From Prorocentrum cordatum (taxonomy: Eukaryota > Sar > Dinophyceae > Prorocentrales > Prorocentraceae): 64,000 nt of DNA. Location of the stretch: contig CAUYUJ010006546.1 of the NCBI GenBank assembly GCA_963575745.1, positions 231,593 to 295,592 on the forward strand, written 5' to 3'. Below, one piece after another: positions 18,451 to 28,213 of the stretch (its first letter is position 1; the number at the start of each line of letters is the position of its first letter). The notes under the pieces were generated by a model. That model searched no databases. It had not been told where the DNA came from and saw only the letters and a list, made by a program, of their open reading frames with translations. The position numbers and the translations under genes are program-made.

Positions 18451-18689
18451 TTCATACATTCCGATCCGATCAGATTTACCGAGTCGAGGTTGACTGATCC
18501 ACAGACTCATTTTGCTCGGTTCGGTCAGGGTCTCCATCGCGACCACTATTTGGGGGGAGCATTGGTTGGCGGCCACTCGATTCAGCCTGGTTCAGTCCGG
18601 CAAGCTCTTCTGGAACTTTCTCACAATCGGGGATGCAACATTGCGTCGGAGTGACACCAAGAAGGGTCCGGCAACAGTTCTTCAACGGA
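18451..18689. other. Intergenic, no gene recognised
   Basis: Mixed-composition DNA with a few GATCCGAT words near the left end. Confidence 0.4.
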
Positions 18690-19075
18690 TGACCTCACAT
18701 ATTCCTCATAATTCCCAAAAGTTCCATAATGGCGAAACCTCTCTTATGTCCCATATTTCCCATGATTCTCACATTTCCCATCCCATATTCCTAGAACTCC
18801 AATATGTCAAATAATTCCAATCATTCCCGTAATCCCAACGCTTCCCATACTTGCCAGACTTCCCGTAGTTCCCACGGTGTCCACAATTGTCATTGTTCCC
18901 TACTTCCCATAGGGTCCAGAACGCCCGTTTTCCTTATATTTCCAATAGTTCCAATAACCCTCACAGCCCGCATCATTTTTTCATTTTCATAATCCCCATA
19001 ATTCCCATGATCCTGGTAAGTCCCGTAATTCACATGAAGCCCATAAATCGAATGGCCCCAGTAATTCAATGGTTC
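18690..19075. repeat. Degenerate TTCCCATAA array
   Basis: Imperfect 8-10-bp words (TTCCCATA, AATTCCCAT, AGTTCCCA) across about 385 bp, AT-richer than its surroundings. Confidence 0.75.
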
Positions 19076-19079
19076 TAGA

Positions 19080-19310
19080 GGCCCGAAAAGAACTTGAAGA
19101 TGTTCGCAGAAGGCTCTTCGGAAACATCTTCAGGGAACAAATGTTGCCTCCGCACGTGAGGCACGAAGAGACTCCCGAATTTGTCTTCTGAAGGCTTTCC
19201 ACTGGAAAGCCTTCGGAACACAGATGGGGAACACAGCTTTCCACTGGAAAGCAGGAGATGGGGTTGAAGGTGTGTCTGAGGCACACCTTCAACCCCATCT
19301 CCTGCTTATC
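19080..19310. repeat. Hairpin cluster
   Basis: Contains a perfect 24-bp stem (19251-19274 with 19282-19305) around a 7-base loop. GGCTTTCCA/TGGAAAGCC palindromes lie at about 19193-19211, with another at 19236-19252. Function unknown. Confidence 0.8.
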
Positions 19311-20122
19311 CTCTCCCTCCTCCCTCTCCTCCTCCTCTTCCTCCTTCTTCTCCTCCTCCCCCCGAGAGGCCCCCAAGAGGTTTCAATTCAAGAGGCCCGG
19401 CCGGACCCCCGAAGATGTTCCCCGCAGGGTTTCTGGGAACACTTCCCGGGTATATATCTATATATATATATATATATATTTATGCGCGCGAGCCTTTCCG
19501 CGGGTGGGCCGCCGCCACGACGCTTCCGAGTTTTCCAGGGGCTGCCGTCGGCGTCGTCGCGGTTGTCCGAAGTCGAGTTTGCAATCGGGAACCGCTTTCG
19601 GCTAGAGCTTACGCCGGTGCGACGAGCGCGTGGGTCAGACCAGTGATGGCGACGGGCGCAGTGGATGTCGACTTCGCAGTGACGACGGGACTCTTCAGAG
19701 TCGCAGCGTCTTGACATTGGCCGTGGTGGCGGGCGGCCCTGGATCAGCTCTGACGACGCTAGGCGCGCTCGAAGCGCGCGGGGGCTTCGTACATTATATA
19801 TTATATATAGATATCGGGATACATATATATATATATATATAGATATACATATATACATATATACATATATACATATATAGTTAGCTTCTCGTCGAGGACG
19901 GCAGAGGAGGGAATGACAGAGAATGCGAAGAGCGCGCAGCTTGTTGTAGCGCGTGGGTTGTAGGGTTGGGGCTTGGGTGTCGCCGGCCGGATTTTCTTCA
20001 CAGCACTCGCATTTTGGGGTTATGGCGAGGGTATTAGGGTGAGGGCCAGGTCCGAAGGTGGGGGGATGCTTCCAGGGGCCAAGGGAAGGGGGGAAACGGG
20101 GGCTTGAATGGCACCCGTTTGT
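19311..20122. other. Intergenic with (TA)n tracts
   Basis: A CTC-rich patch (19320-19370), TA tracts at about 19450-19482 and 19793-19882, and single-copy-looking DNA between. No gene recognised. Confidence 0.5.
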
Positions 20123-20235
20123 CTGCGGCGAGCGAGGGGGGAATTGAGAAGGAGAAGGCCCTCTCAGAAGGCGGAGGGCCTTTCGAGGAGACCCGCCCCT
20201 TCTCACATCCCCCCCTGGTTCGCCGCCGAATTTGT
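20123..20235. repeat. Family K foldback, copy 2
   Basis: Arms GCGGCGAGCGAGGGGGGAAT and, on the other strand, GGCGGCGAACCAGGGGGGGA bracket a CCCTCTCAGAAGGCGG centre. Confidence 0.6.
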
Positions 20236-20425
20236 GCAAGATCGGACGGGAGATACTTCCGCGGGCACAACGGGACAGGCGGGGAAGAGGGTCTTCGGAG
20301 CGAGGGCGACCCAAGGGCGTGGGTTAGCCAGGGGGGTCCCGTCCTCTCTTTGACCGAGCCTCTGGCCGCTCTTCACTCCTCCTTTTGCTAAGCTCAGTGT
20401 GGGCCCAGAGTTCAGAGGAGGACAC

Positions 20426-20565
20426 GGCATCCATACCGCTACCCCTCGCCCGTTCTCCCTTTGTTCGACCTCTTGCGAGGCCCTTGTTGCCACCGTTGGA
20501 CTCGCCTCGAGGTCCTGGTCAGGGCGCACCCCAGGAGAAGCCCAGGGAGCGGCAGCAGCGGTGCC
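20426..20565. repeat. Family F inverted-repeat element, copy 1
   Basis: Ends resemble ATACCGCTACCCCTC and its complement. The middle reads CGCCTCGAGGTCCTGGTCAG. Three better-preserved copies are at 23483, 33881 and 54530. Confidence 0.5.
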
Positions 20566-20842
20566 TCCTGGTCTCCTCGAGAGTGCGCCGGGTCGGCAGA
20601 GCGGGCCGCGAGGAGGACGAGGAGGAGCTCCGGGGACCTCTGGGGGTGAGGAGTGCCCTCGGAACGAATGCGCACAGGGGGTGCGGGTTCGCCAGAAAGG
20701 GTCCCCGTCCTCGCTTTGGCCGGGCCTCTGGCCTCCCTGAGACCTCCCTCGCTCCCTCCTCGGCAGTGCCGGGGGCGGGCCCAGATCGCGTCGGCTCGGC
20801 ACAGTGGGCCTCGAGCCTCGGGGTTCACAGGGGGAGGGTGTT
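20566..20842. other. Intergenic, imperfect tandem similarity to 20290-20400
   Basis: GGTCCCCGTCCTCGCTTTGG here resembles GGTCCCGTCCTCTCTTTGA near 20335. No gene recognised. Confidence 0.4.
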
Positions 20843-20983
20843 GGGGCCACATGCGAACACTACCCCTACCCCCCACGATTTCTGAGGGGAGGGTGGGGTT
20901 CACTTTGTTCAGGAGCTCCCGAGCGAAGTGAACCCCACCCTCCCCCTCAGAAAGGGGGAGGGGTAGGGTTCGCATGTGGCCCC
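20843..20983. repeat. Large hairpin, about 58-bp arms
   Basis: GGGGCCACATGCGAACACTA at the left is mirrored at the right, ending in TTCGCATGTGGCCCC. The arms also share GAGGGTGGGGTTCACTT and AAGTGAACCCCACCCTC around a ~20-base loop. Very few mismatches. Confidence 0.85.
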
Positions 20984-21072
20984 CGGGTTGGGCGGGGGAG
21001 GTGAGCTCAGGAGGGGGCTCCGCCTTCTCCTGCCCCCGTTTCCCCTGCTCGCGCTCGTCGCCCCCGCCCCTT

Positions 21073-21222
21073 CAGGCGGGCATGTCACCTGTTCAACAAG
21101 GGTCAAACAAACAGGCTGGGGACGACTTTTCGACTATTGATTTACTATTCTCTATGTTTTTCGATCATCTTCTACTTGTCTTCCAAGAACCGCCTGTAGG
21201 TGGACATGCCCGACCTAACCCT
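21073..21222. mobile_element. Family J element, copy 3
   Basis: Left end CAGGCGGGCATGTCACCTG. Right-end reverse complement AGGTCGGGCATGTCCACCTA. It shares the GGTCAAACAAACAGG and GGGGACGA core with the copy at 3257. No clear target duplication. Confidence 0.6.
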
Positions 21223-21712
21223 ACCCCTCCTCATGCCCATTCCCCTCCTGCTTCGCCTCCTCCTCCCCAGCGGCGAACGGAGGGGGGGAAAGGGGAAAAG
21301 GGGCCGGCCTGGTCAGAAGGCTCGGAAGTCCCCGGGCCTTCTGGCAAATTCGGGGGAGCGTAAGACCCGGGTTTGCCGGGACTCGGGTTCGCCATCGTTT
21401 TTTGACGACCGCGGCTCGGATTTTGACGAGGAGGAGTTTCGTGGGATGTCTGCAGCGGGAGGCCTCGTCAAAATGCAGGCTCGGCCTCGTCATTTTTTTG
21501 ACGACCTCGTCGGGGATTTCCGAGTCCCCTGTACCCAGGTCTTACGTCCCCCTGGCAAATGTTCTAAGCTTTCCCCGGAGACGCCAGAGTCTTTCAAGAA
21601 GGTGCGAGGGTTCCTGAGAAGTCCCGCCGCCACATGAGGCGGCCCTCTCCTTCGCTCGCTCGCCGCCGACCTCCTTCCCTTTCCTCTCCTCCCACCCTCC
21701 TCCACCCCCTCC
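21223..21712. other. Intergenic, no gene recognised
   Basis: GC-rich DNA with TTTTTTTGACGAC words repeated near 21400 and 21495. Confidence 0.4.
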
Positions 21713-21960
21713 TTCCTCCTCCTCCTCCTCCTCCTCCTCCTCCTCGTCCATCTCTCCCTCCTTCCCGTGCGCCAGCTTTTCCTCCTCCGCACCCTCCTCC
21801 TCCTCCTCCTCCTCCCTCCTCCCTCCTCCCTCCTCCCTCCTCCCTCCTCCGTCCTCCTTCTCCCTCCTCCTCCTCCTCCCCCCCCTCCTCCTCCCTCCTC
21901 CCTCCTCCTTCTCCCTCCTCCTCCTTCCTCCTCCTCACCCTCCTCCTCCTCCATTCTTTC
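21713..21960. repeat. (CTC)n/CTCCTCCCTC array
   Basis: Pyrimidine-only tract with CTCCTCCCTCCTCC as a recurring longer unit. It directly abuts the family D block, as does its counterpart at 31091. Confidence 0.9.
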
Positions 21961-21974
21961 TTCTTAAAGATAGC

Positions 21975-22515
21975 TCCTCCCTGTCGCACCCCGAGGCCAG
22001 TTTTTAGGGCGGGCCGGGCGGTTGGCCTGAGACTTCCCCACCATGTATGATTCTGAAGTTTAAACAGTGTCAACATGTTTCACAGATGGAGGGCGGGTGG
22101 TTTTCAAAATGTGGCCCTCGCCTTATCGCCGCGCACATTCGTTCATTTTAAATGCAAGAGTTTCACGGATTGAGGGTGGGTGGGTTTGAAAATGTCACTC
22201 ACCTTTAGCGCCACGCACATTCGTTTTCACAATTTGCAATTGCTTCACGCATTGAGGGCAGGTCGTTTTCAAAGTGTGGTTCTCGCCTCAGCGCCGCGCA
22301 CATTCGTTTGAAACATTTACAAGAGGTTCACGGATTGAGGGCAGGTGGTTTTCAGCATGTGGTTCTCGCCTTCGCACCGCGCACATTCGTTGTTACTTTT
22401 TGCAAGAGATTCACGGATTCAGGGTGGTTCCTTTTCAAGGTGGTTCTCGCATTAGCGCCGCGCACATTCGTTTTTTGTACTTGCAAGAGTTTCACGGGTT
22501 CCCATGATCAGCGTA
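21975..22515 (-). repeat. Family D tandem array, left inverted copy
   Basis: About six 75-85-bp units, each with GCGCACATTCGTT and TTCACGGATTGAGGG. Its left flank (GAGACTTCCCCACC and the GGCGGGCCG word before it) is the reverse complement of the right flank of the array ending at 31075. The two are thus inverted copies of one block. Confidence 0.8.
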
Positions 22516-22800
22516 TCAGAAATGGTGTTTTGGAGGGTTCAGGATTATACGGGCGCAACAATTATGTTGATTCGCTGTGTCGAAGGCCCGCACATTGCGT
22601 TCTGGATCGCCAAGACGCAGCAGTCAGGTTGATACATGGCGTTCAAATCCCGAGAACAATGTATTGGCACGCTTCAGGATCTTCAAACGGTTGCCTTCCA
22701 ACGAGGCAGTTCCCTCAATTGAAATGAACCGCTGTAGGGGCCTATGAAGAGGGAGCTTGGAGGGAGGGTTAATTCCAACATCGTTGATGACTCTTGGGTT
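22516..22800. other. Intergenic, no gene recognised
   Basis: Single-copy-looking DNA. Confidence 0.4.
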
Positions 22801-22805
22801 CCCAC

Positions 22806-22976
22806 TGGTCCTCCTCCTCCTCCTCCTCCTCCTCCTCCTCCTCCTCCCGCCCCCCTTGCTCTGATCCTCCCTCCCCTGAAATCTCGTCCGCGCGCGCCGG
22901 CGCGTCGCCCCAGCTGGACAAGGGCAACTCGAGGGAGGCCGCGGCGGAGAAGGCCCGCCTGTGCCGTCCTGCCGCC
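22806..22976 (+). other. (CTC)n tract followed by an exon-like island
   Basis: A CTC tract (22806-22850) precedes a frame at 22902-22976 reading ASPQLDKGNSREAAAEKARL with high GC3. It shares GCGTCGCCCCAG and the SPQ-LD word with the small frame at 53856. Confidence 0.25.
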
Positions 22977-23042
22977 CCCCCCCCCCGAGCTTTTGGAGGC
23001 CCAGGACGGGAGCTCAGAAGATGGGGGGCGGCAAAGAGGGGG

Positions 23043-23213
23043 GTGATGACTAGGGGGGAGGTGGATATCATGGAAGGGCCCATAATCTTCCCCCAGATTT
23101 CATGGCGCCTCTTCTTATTCCATTACGTCCTTGGCCCCCCCTTGGGCCGCGCACATGCCGCCGGCCATGATGTGCACCCCCCCTCTTGGACGCCCCCCTC
23201 TTGGCCGCCCCCG
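23043..23213 (+). repeat. Family A repeat, copy 2 (uninterrupted)
   Basis: Runs GTGATGACTAGG, GGATATCATGG, CATTACGTCCTTGG, a seven-C run, GGGCCGCGCACATGCCG, then GGCCGCCCCCGAAG. It gives the pre-insertion order for the site occupied by the Copia-like element. Confidence 0.8.
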
Positions 23214-23317
23214 AAGCACGGGAGCCTCGAAGATGATTTTTCAAACAGTTGCGCGCCCAGAGGGTGAAATCAACGGTAGCAGGCGCGCTCAGAATCAGAG
23301 GAGGACGAGGTTCGAAG

Positions 23318-23475
23318 AAGAACAAGCGCCACAAACATAAATTCTGGCGTTCCGCGCGGATTTCTTGGATCCGCGCTGGGCCCCCAGCGCCGCCCCTGGC
23401 GCGCTCCCAGCGCAGATCACAGAAATATGCGCTGAGCGCCAAAAGTTTATGTATATGGCTCTGTCTTCTTTTTCT
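23318..23475. mobile_element. Family E GC-rich foldback, copy b
   Basis: Left arm CTGGCGTTCCGCGCGGATTT, right arm GCGCTGAGCGCCAAAAGTTT. Flanking words GAAGAAGAACAA and, at the right, GTCTTC extend the inversion. Confidence 0.75.
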
Positions 23476-23482
23476 AGACAAT

Positions 23483-23623
23483 GTACCCATACCTCTACGC
23501 TTCCCTTCTTTGTCCTCTTTTGGGGGCCTACTGGGAGGCCTCGTTCGCCACCGCTGGATTCGCTTCGGAAGTCTGGGCAGGACGCACCGCGGGAGAGGTC
23601 CGGGGAGTGGCGGTATGAGTACC
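23483..23623. repeat. Family F inverted-repeat element, copy 2
   Basis: Left GTACCCATACCTCTACGC, right GTGGCGGTATGAGTAC (inverted). The interior GGATTCGCTTCGGAAGTCTG matches the 33.9-kb copy. Confidence 0.65.
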
Positions 23624-23653
23624 TCTGAGTCCCCCTAAGAAGGGGGACATCAC

Positions 23654-23813
23654 TCAGGAGGGGAAAACACACACAGACACAATGAATCGTCGATTCCCAG
23701 GAAGAGATGGAAACATATAGGAAGGTTGGGGGGAAGACAGAAACCCTGAAAATATAGGAAAATAGCGGGGAGCATGGGATTTGTTTGTATTTTTTGGTGT
23801 GTCTCTGGGCCCC
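23654..23813 (+). repeat. Family B repeat, copy 3
   Basis: CAGGAGGGGAAAACACACAC at the left, GTGTCTCTGGGCCCC at the right. Confidence 0.8.
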
Positions 23814-24418
23814 TTCAGTCACAGGTGGCAGGCCCGCTCAGGAGGCTCAGAAGGCTTCTGCTGGCCCTCCGGGCAGCTTTCTGCGCCCTCTGCCCGGGCA
23901 GCATGCCATGCAGCTGGCTTCCCAGAAGCCGCCTTTCTTGGCATCGCTCGGACGTGTGCGATTTTTCCTCGGCGAGGACCATCGAGGAGCATCCTTTACC
24001 ATTTGCCGAAACAACCACGCACGAAACCGAAAAAAAACAGGGAATGGACGTCCGAGCGATGGCGAGCTTCTGAGTGAAAAGATCGGGCGTTGCCAGAAGC
24101 GCCCTTGGCCCCAGGTAATTTCCCCCGGGATTCTCGGGGTGGCCCAGACGGCCTCCACCAGGACAGCCCTCGCGAGGCCCGGAGGGCCCCAGGGGCTCAG
24201 GAATGGAGCGAAACGCTGGGGGCACCCTGGGCCAGGGGCATCATTTCTGGCACCCCCCGAGAAGCAGGCCTGCGCCCCCTCTCGCTCTCCCTGCGGCACG
24301 CTGCCGCCCGTGGGGCCTCCTCCTTCCCGTGTGCACCCGTCCCTGGGGGGCCCGCTCGGGTCCCCCCGGGGTTGCTGGAGCCGCCCTGGGGGAAGAGAGT
24401 CCAGGTGCCCAGCTCTAT
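23814..24418. other. Intergenic, no gene recognised
   Basis: GC-rich DNA open in several frames on both strands without motif or codon-bias support for any one of them. Confidence 0.4.
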
Positions 24419-24578
24419 CAGGAGGGGAAAAACACACACAGACACAATGAATCGTCGATCCCCAAGGCAAGATGGGAAAATATGGGAATTGGGCGGGAAG
24501 ACAGAGACCCAGAAAATATTGAAAAAATATGGGGGATCATTTTATTTGTGTGTATTTATGTGTGTGTCCTTGGGCCCC
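24419..24578 (+). repeat. Family B repeat, copy 4
   Basis: CAGGAGGGGAAAAACACACA at the left; the core shows GGGAAAATATGGGAATTGGG, the undisturbed version of the site where family C copy 1 inserted. Confidence 0.85.
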
Positions 24579-25085
24579 TTGACTCTAGTCCTTCAGTTCG
24601 TCTGCACTCCTCTTGCTTGGCCCCTCTTGAGTCTATCTATGGGGCTTCATTCGATGCCGCTCCGGCCGAACGTGTGGAGCTGGGATCCGAAGCGCCGCAG
24701 GGCGGCCCGAGAAGTTCTTGACCTTGACGCTTCGGGTAACCCCACCAGCCTTCGGCGCGGTCCTCCCTATAGCTTTGCCCCGCGTTCGACATGCTTCGCG
24801 AGCCCGCGGGCCAAAAAACGTAATCCCACCAGCCCATCCAGAGACGATGCCCAGAGGAGTTGCCTCGACCAGGGATGTGGGCAGCACACAGAGGAAGCGT
24901 CCCTCTTGGTTTGCTCTTGGGGCCTCGTGGGGGTCTCTTGGAGCCTCTTGAGGATCTCTTGGGAGCCTCTTGGAGACCTCTTGGGCGCCTCTTGGGGCCC
25001 TCTTGGGGTGACTATTGGAGCCCTCTTGTGGCGCTCTTGGGAGCCTTGGGAGCGCTCTTGGTGCCATCTTGGAGGAGATCGGTGA
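24579..25085. repeat. Unassigned segment, then family M array
   Basis: 24579-24890 has no recognised gene. From about 24895, words such as CTCTTGGGAGCCTCTTGG repeat with a period near 15 bp. Confidence 0.55.
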
Positions 25086-25139
25086 GAAAAGATGGAAGCT
25101 CTAATTAGAAAGAGCGCGTTCTGTGGTCGCTTGGAAGGG

Positions 25140-25905
25140 GGGGGTGGAACTGGACGGTTGTGGTGGTTGTGGTGGTTGTGGTGGTGGGTTGTGGTGCTGG
25201 TAGTAGTGGTTGGTGGTTGTGGCGGTGGTGGTGGTGGTGTGGTAGATTGTGGTGGTGGTGGTGGTGGTGGTGATGGTGGTGGTAGTGGTGGTAGGTTGTT
25301 GTATTGGTGGTGGTGGTGGTGGTGGTGGTGAGCTGCTGTGGGGGTGGTGGTGGTGGTGGCTGTTGTGGTGGTGGTTGTGTGGTGGTTTGGTGGTGGTGGT
25401 GTTGGCTTGAGGTGGTGATGGTGGTGGTCGTGGTGGTGGCGGTGGTGGTGGTGGTGATGGCGTGGTGGTTTGTGGTGCTGGTGGGGGTGATGGGCTGCGG
25501 TGTTGGTGGTGATGTTGGCGCTGCTTGTAGAGGTGCTGGTGGTGGTGGTGGGTGGTGGGTGGTGGGTGGTGGTGGTGGTGGTGGTTGTGGTAGTGGTGTG
25601 GTGGTTTGTGGTGGTTGTGTTGGTGGTGGGCTGTGGTGACGGTGGGGGTGGTGGCGGTGGTGGTGGTGGTAATGGTGTGTTGGTTTGTGGTGGTGGTGGT
25701 GGTTATGGGTTGTGCTGGGTTGTGGTGGTGCTGGTGGTGGTGGCGTTCTTGGTGGTGGTGGTGGTGGTGGTGAGGTGGTTCGTGGTGATGGCGGTGGTTG
25801 TGGTGATGGTGGGTTGTGGTGGTTGTGGTGGTGGTTGTGGTGGTGGCGGTGGTGGTGATGGTATGGTGATCTGTGGTAGTGGTGGTGGTGGTGGTTGTGG
25901 TGGTG
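25140..25905. repeat. (GGT)n array, G/T-only strand
   Basis: About 765 bp composed nearly entirely of G and T on the plus strand in GGTGGT words. Long Val/Gly and His/Thr frames are its translations. Confidence 0.95.
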
Positions 25906-26429
25906 TGGCCTTCGGCTCTTCCCGCCACTGTTTTGTCTTTGGGTCAGAGTTCTAATGGATGCGTCTTGAGGTCTCGTCAGAAGGGTCTCGGGTGCGTCTG
26001 AGGAGCATGCGAGGGCTCGATATGGCGATTTGTGTGTTCCCTCTGCGGCCTCTGGTCCCTCTCTGGTCATCATCGCTGCGTCCCCGCCGTCGGCGCTGCT
26101 GGCCGCCGCCAGCGCCAGCGCCTGCGCGGGAAGGGGGGGTTGAACCCCCGCCCCTCCACTTCCTCCTGGGCCCTCTCTGGTCATCGTCGCTGCGTTGGCA
26201 CTGCGGCGGCCGCCAGCGTGGGCGCCGGCGCTGGGGGGGGGGTTCGGGAGGGGGGGGGGGTTAGAGGGAGGGGAGTCCCCCTGGTTCTGATCGACGGCGC
26301 CGAGTGTTGGGGGGGGCCACCCCTCGGTTCAAAGCACGCCGCCGAATGTTCCCAAGGCAGGCGCCCGTGAAACGCGCGCGCTCTCTCTCTCTCTCTCTCT
26401 CTCTAATTACGACCCCCCTCAGGAGCCCA
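25906..26429. other. Intergenic with a (CT)n tract
   Basis: A direct duplication of CTCTGGTCATC-TCGCTGCG at about 26061 and 26175, and a CT dinucleotide run at 26377-26404. No gene recognised. Confidence 0.5.
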
Positions 26430-26830
26430 AACAATCGCCTCGTGGACCCCTCTTGGGGCGCTCTTGGAGCGCTCTTGTGCGCTCTTGGGGCCGTCTTGGG
26501 GTTCCATTGGGCTTCTCTTTGGGCCCTCATGGGCCGCTCATGGGCCCTCTTCTAGCTGTCTTGAGGCTTCGGAAGGCCATCGGAAGCGAAAAGGCGAGAA
26601 GGTTAAATTTATGTATTTGCTTTAGGTTGTTGAAGGATGTTGGCCTCTTGGCGGCCTCCTGGGGGGCTTCGTTGTCATTCGGAGCGTCTTGGAGCGGTCT
26701 TTGGGCCCCCTTGAAGCAGTTTGGGAGCCATATTGAGTTTTTGGGGGGCTATCTTGGGAGTCATCATGCGCTCTCTGAGGCTCTCCTAGAACTGTCTTGG
26801 GCCATCTTGGACGCTCCAACGACCCGCGAT
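26430..26830. repeat. Family M degenerate TCTTGGG array
   Basis: Words such as CGCTCTTGGAGCGCTCTTG, interrupted at 26570-26640 by the family patch with AAAAGGCGAGAAGG. Confidence 0.65.
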
Positions 26831-27349
26831 CCCACCCCTTCTAGGTTCCGGGGAAGGGGTAAAGGGGAAGGGTAAACCCTTCCCCGGGGGGGAGAGGGCT
26901 TGGAACAGAAAACTTTCCAGACCACCTATGCCCAGAGTGCTGGTGGGATCCCCAGGAAAGCCCGCAAGAGTTGCTCTCGGCGTAAGTTCCAGGCACATGC
27001 CAGCATGAACGATGCAATATCGTAGCCCGCTAGTTTTAGAAAGACAGGGATGCGGAGTTTGGTTTTATCAACATCAAAACCGGTAGCGTGGAGCGAGCAC
27101 CATGGATCTAGGCAAGGCATTTGTTCTTTGTTTGTGTTGGCCTCCACGAGCGTATTTCTTATCAGGTATGCTTGGTGATGTTGCTTGCCGGCCGTGGCAA
27201 CACAATTTTTGAAGATGTTGATCACAATAGTATTATGTTGTGGCGGTATCGTTGTTGCCGTCGTCCTCTTCTTCTACCGCGATGTTGTCTCCCGTCTGTC
27301 CTTTTCTTCATCTTGTTTCCACTTCCTCGTGTTCCTCTTCCTTTGCCTA
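26831..27349. other. Intergenic, no gene recognised
   Basis: Relatively balanced composition. No motif seen. Confidence 0.4.
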
Positions 27350-27680
27350 TATTTGCCGTCTGCTCCTCCTCCTCCTCCTCCCCCATCCTCTTTCCTTTTC
27401 TTTCCCATCATCATTCCTCCAGGTTCCCCTTTCCCATCCCTCCTCCCCATGTGCCCATTCCTCCACCCTCGTCCACCTCTCATTCCCCCCTTGTGGCTTA
27501 TGCCCCCCCCATCTCGCCGCCACTTGCCCCTGCTCTCGCGAGCATGGCGAGGCCAGACTGGAGAAGGAGAAGGAGGAGAGATGGGTCGCCCGCTTGGCCG
27601 AGGCCGCCAGGGGCCGTTGTCGTCGTCGTCGTCGGGGTCGGTCGTGGAGGAGGAGGAGGAGGAGGAGGAGGAGGCCCAGT
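27350..27680 (+). other. Pyrimidine tract, exon-like island, short (GGA)n
   Basis: A 190-bp pyrimidine-rich tract precedes a frame at 27540-27620 reading HGEARLEKEKEERWVARLAE, followed by AARGR, with high GC3 and coiled-coil character. A GGA tract follows (27647-27674). It could be an exon with its upstream intron. Confidence 0.28.
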
Positions 27681-27954
27681 GTAAACTCAAGGCCCATGAA
27701 CTCTGGCTCCAAGCTCCCCATCCATGGGCCCCTACAAGGATTCATTCCCACTGAGGGTATTGCCCCCTTGGGGGACATCTGTGCGAGAATCTTGAAGCGT
27801 GCCGGAACACCTAGTCGCAGGACGTCAACACCACGAGCTAATTTGACTGCTGCGTCTTGGCCCTCCTGCGCCGCGCCGGAACACCGTTTCTGGGACGTCA
27901 ACACAGCGAAGCAAAGTAAGTGTTGCTCCCTGGCAGTCAGAACATGCAAAACCT
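27681..27954. other. Intergenic, short direct duplication
   Basis: GCCGGAACACC and GACGTCAACAC recur together at about 27799 and 27875. No gene recognised. Confidence 0.45.
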
Positions 27955-28213
27955 TTGTGTCATTTTCTGAAGGGAATGTGCGCGGCGCTAAGGCGTGAGT
28001 CACAGTTTGGAAACGAGCCGCCCTTAATCCGCGAAGCTCGTGCAATTTTGCATGAGAAAAGTGCGCGGCGTTGAGGCGAGAACCACATTTGGAAAACCGC
28101 CAACCTTGGATCCGTGCAGTTTTGTTTCAATTTGTTCAGACGAATGTGCGCTGCGCTAAGGCGAGAGCCACATTTTGAAAATCACCAGCCCTCCATCCGT
28201 GACGCTCTTGTTA
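27955..28213 (+). repeat. Family D tandem array, left of the family C insertion
   Basis: About three units with AATGTGCGCGGCG and GAGAGCCACATTTTGAAAA. The array continues at 30386 after the insertion. Confidence 0.8.

Noticed and set aside
25101-26184. His/Thr/Pro-rich 275-359-codon proteins
   Set aside because: Translations of the GGT/ACC array, with no sequence beyond it that supports a gene.
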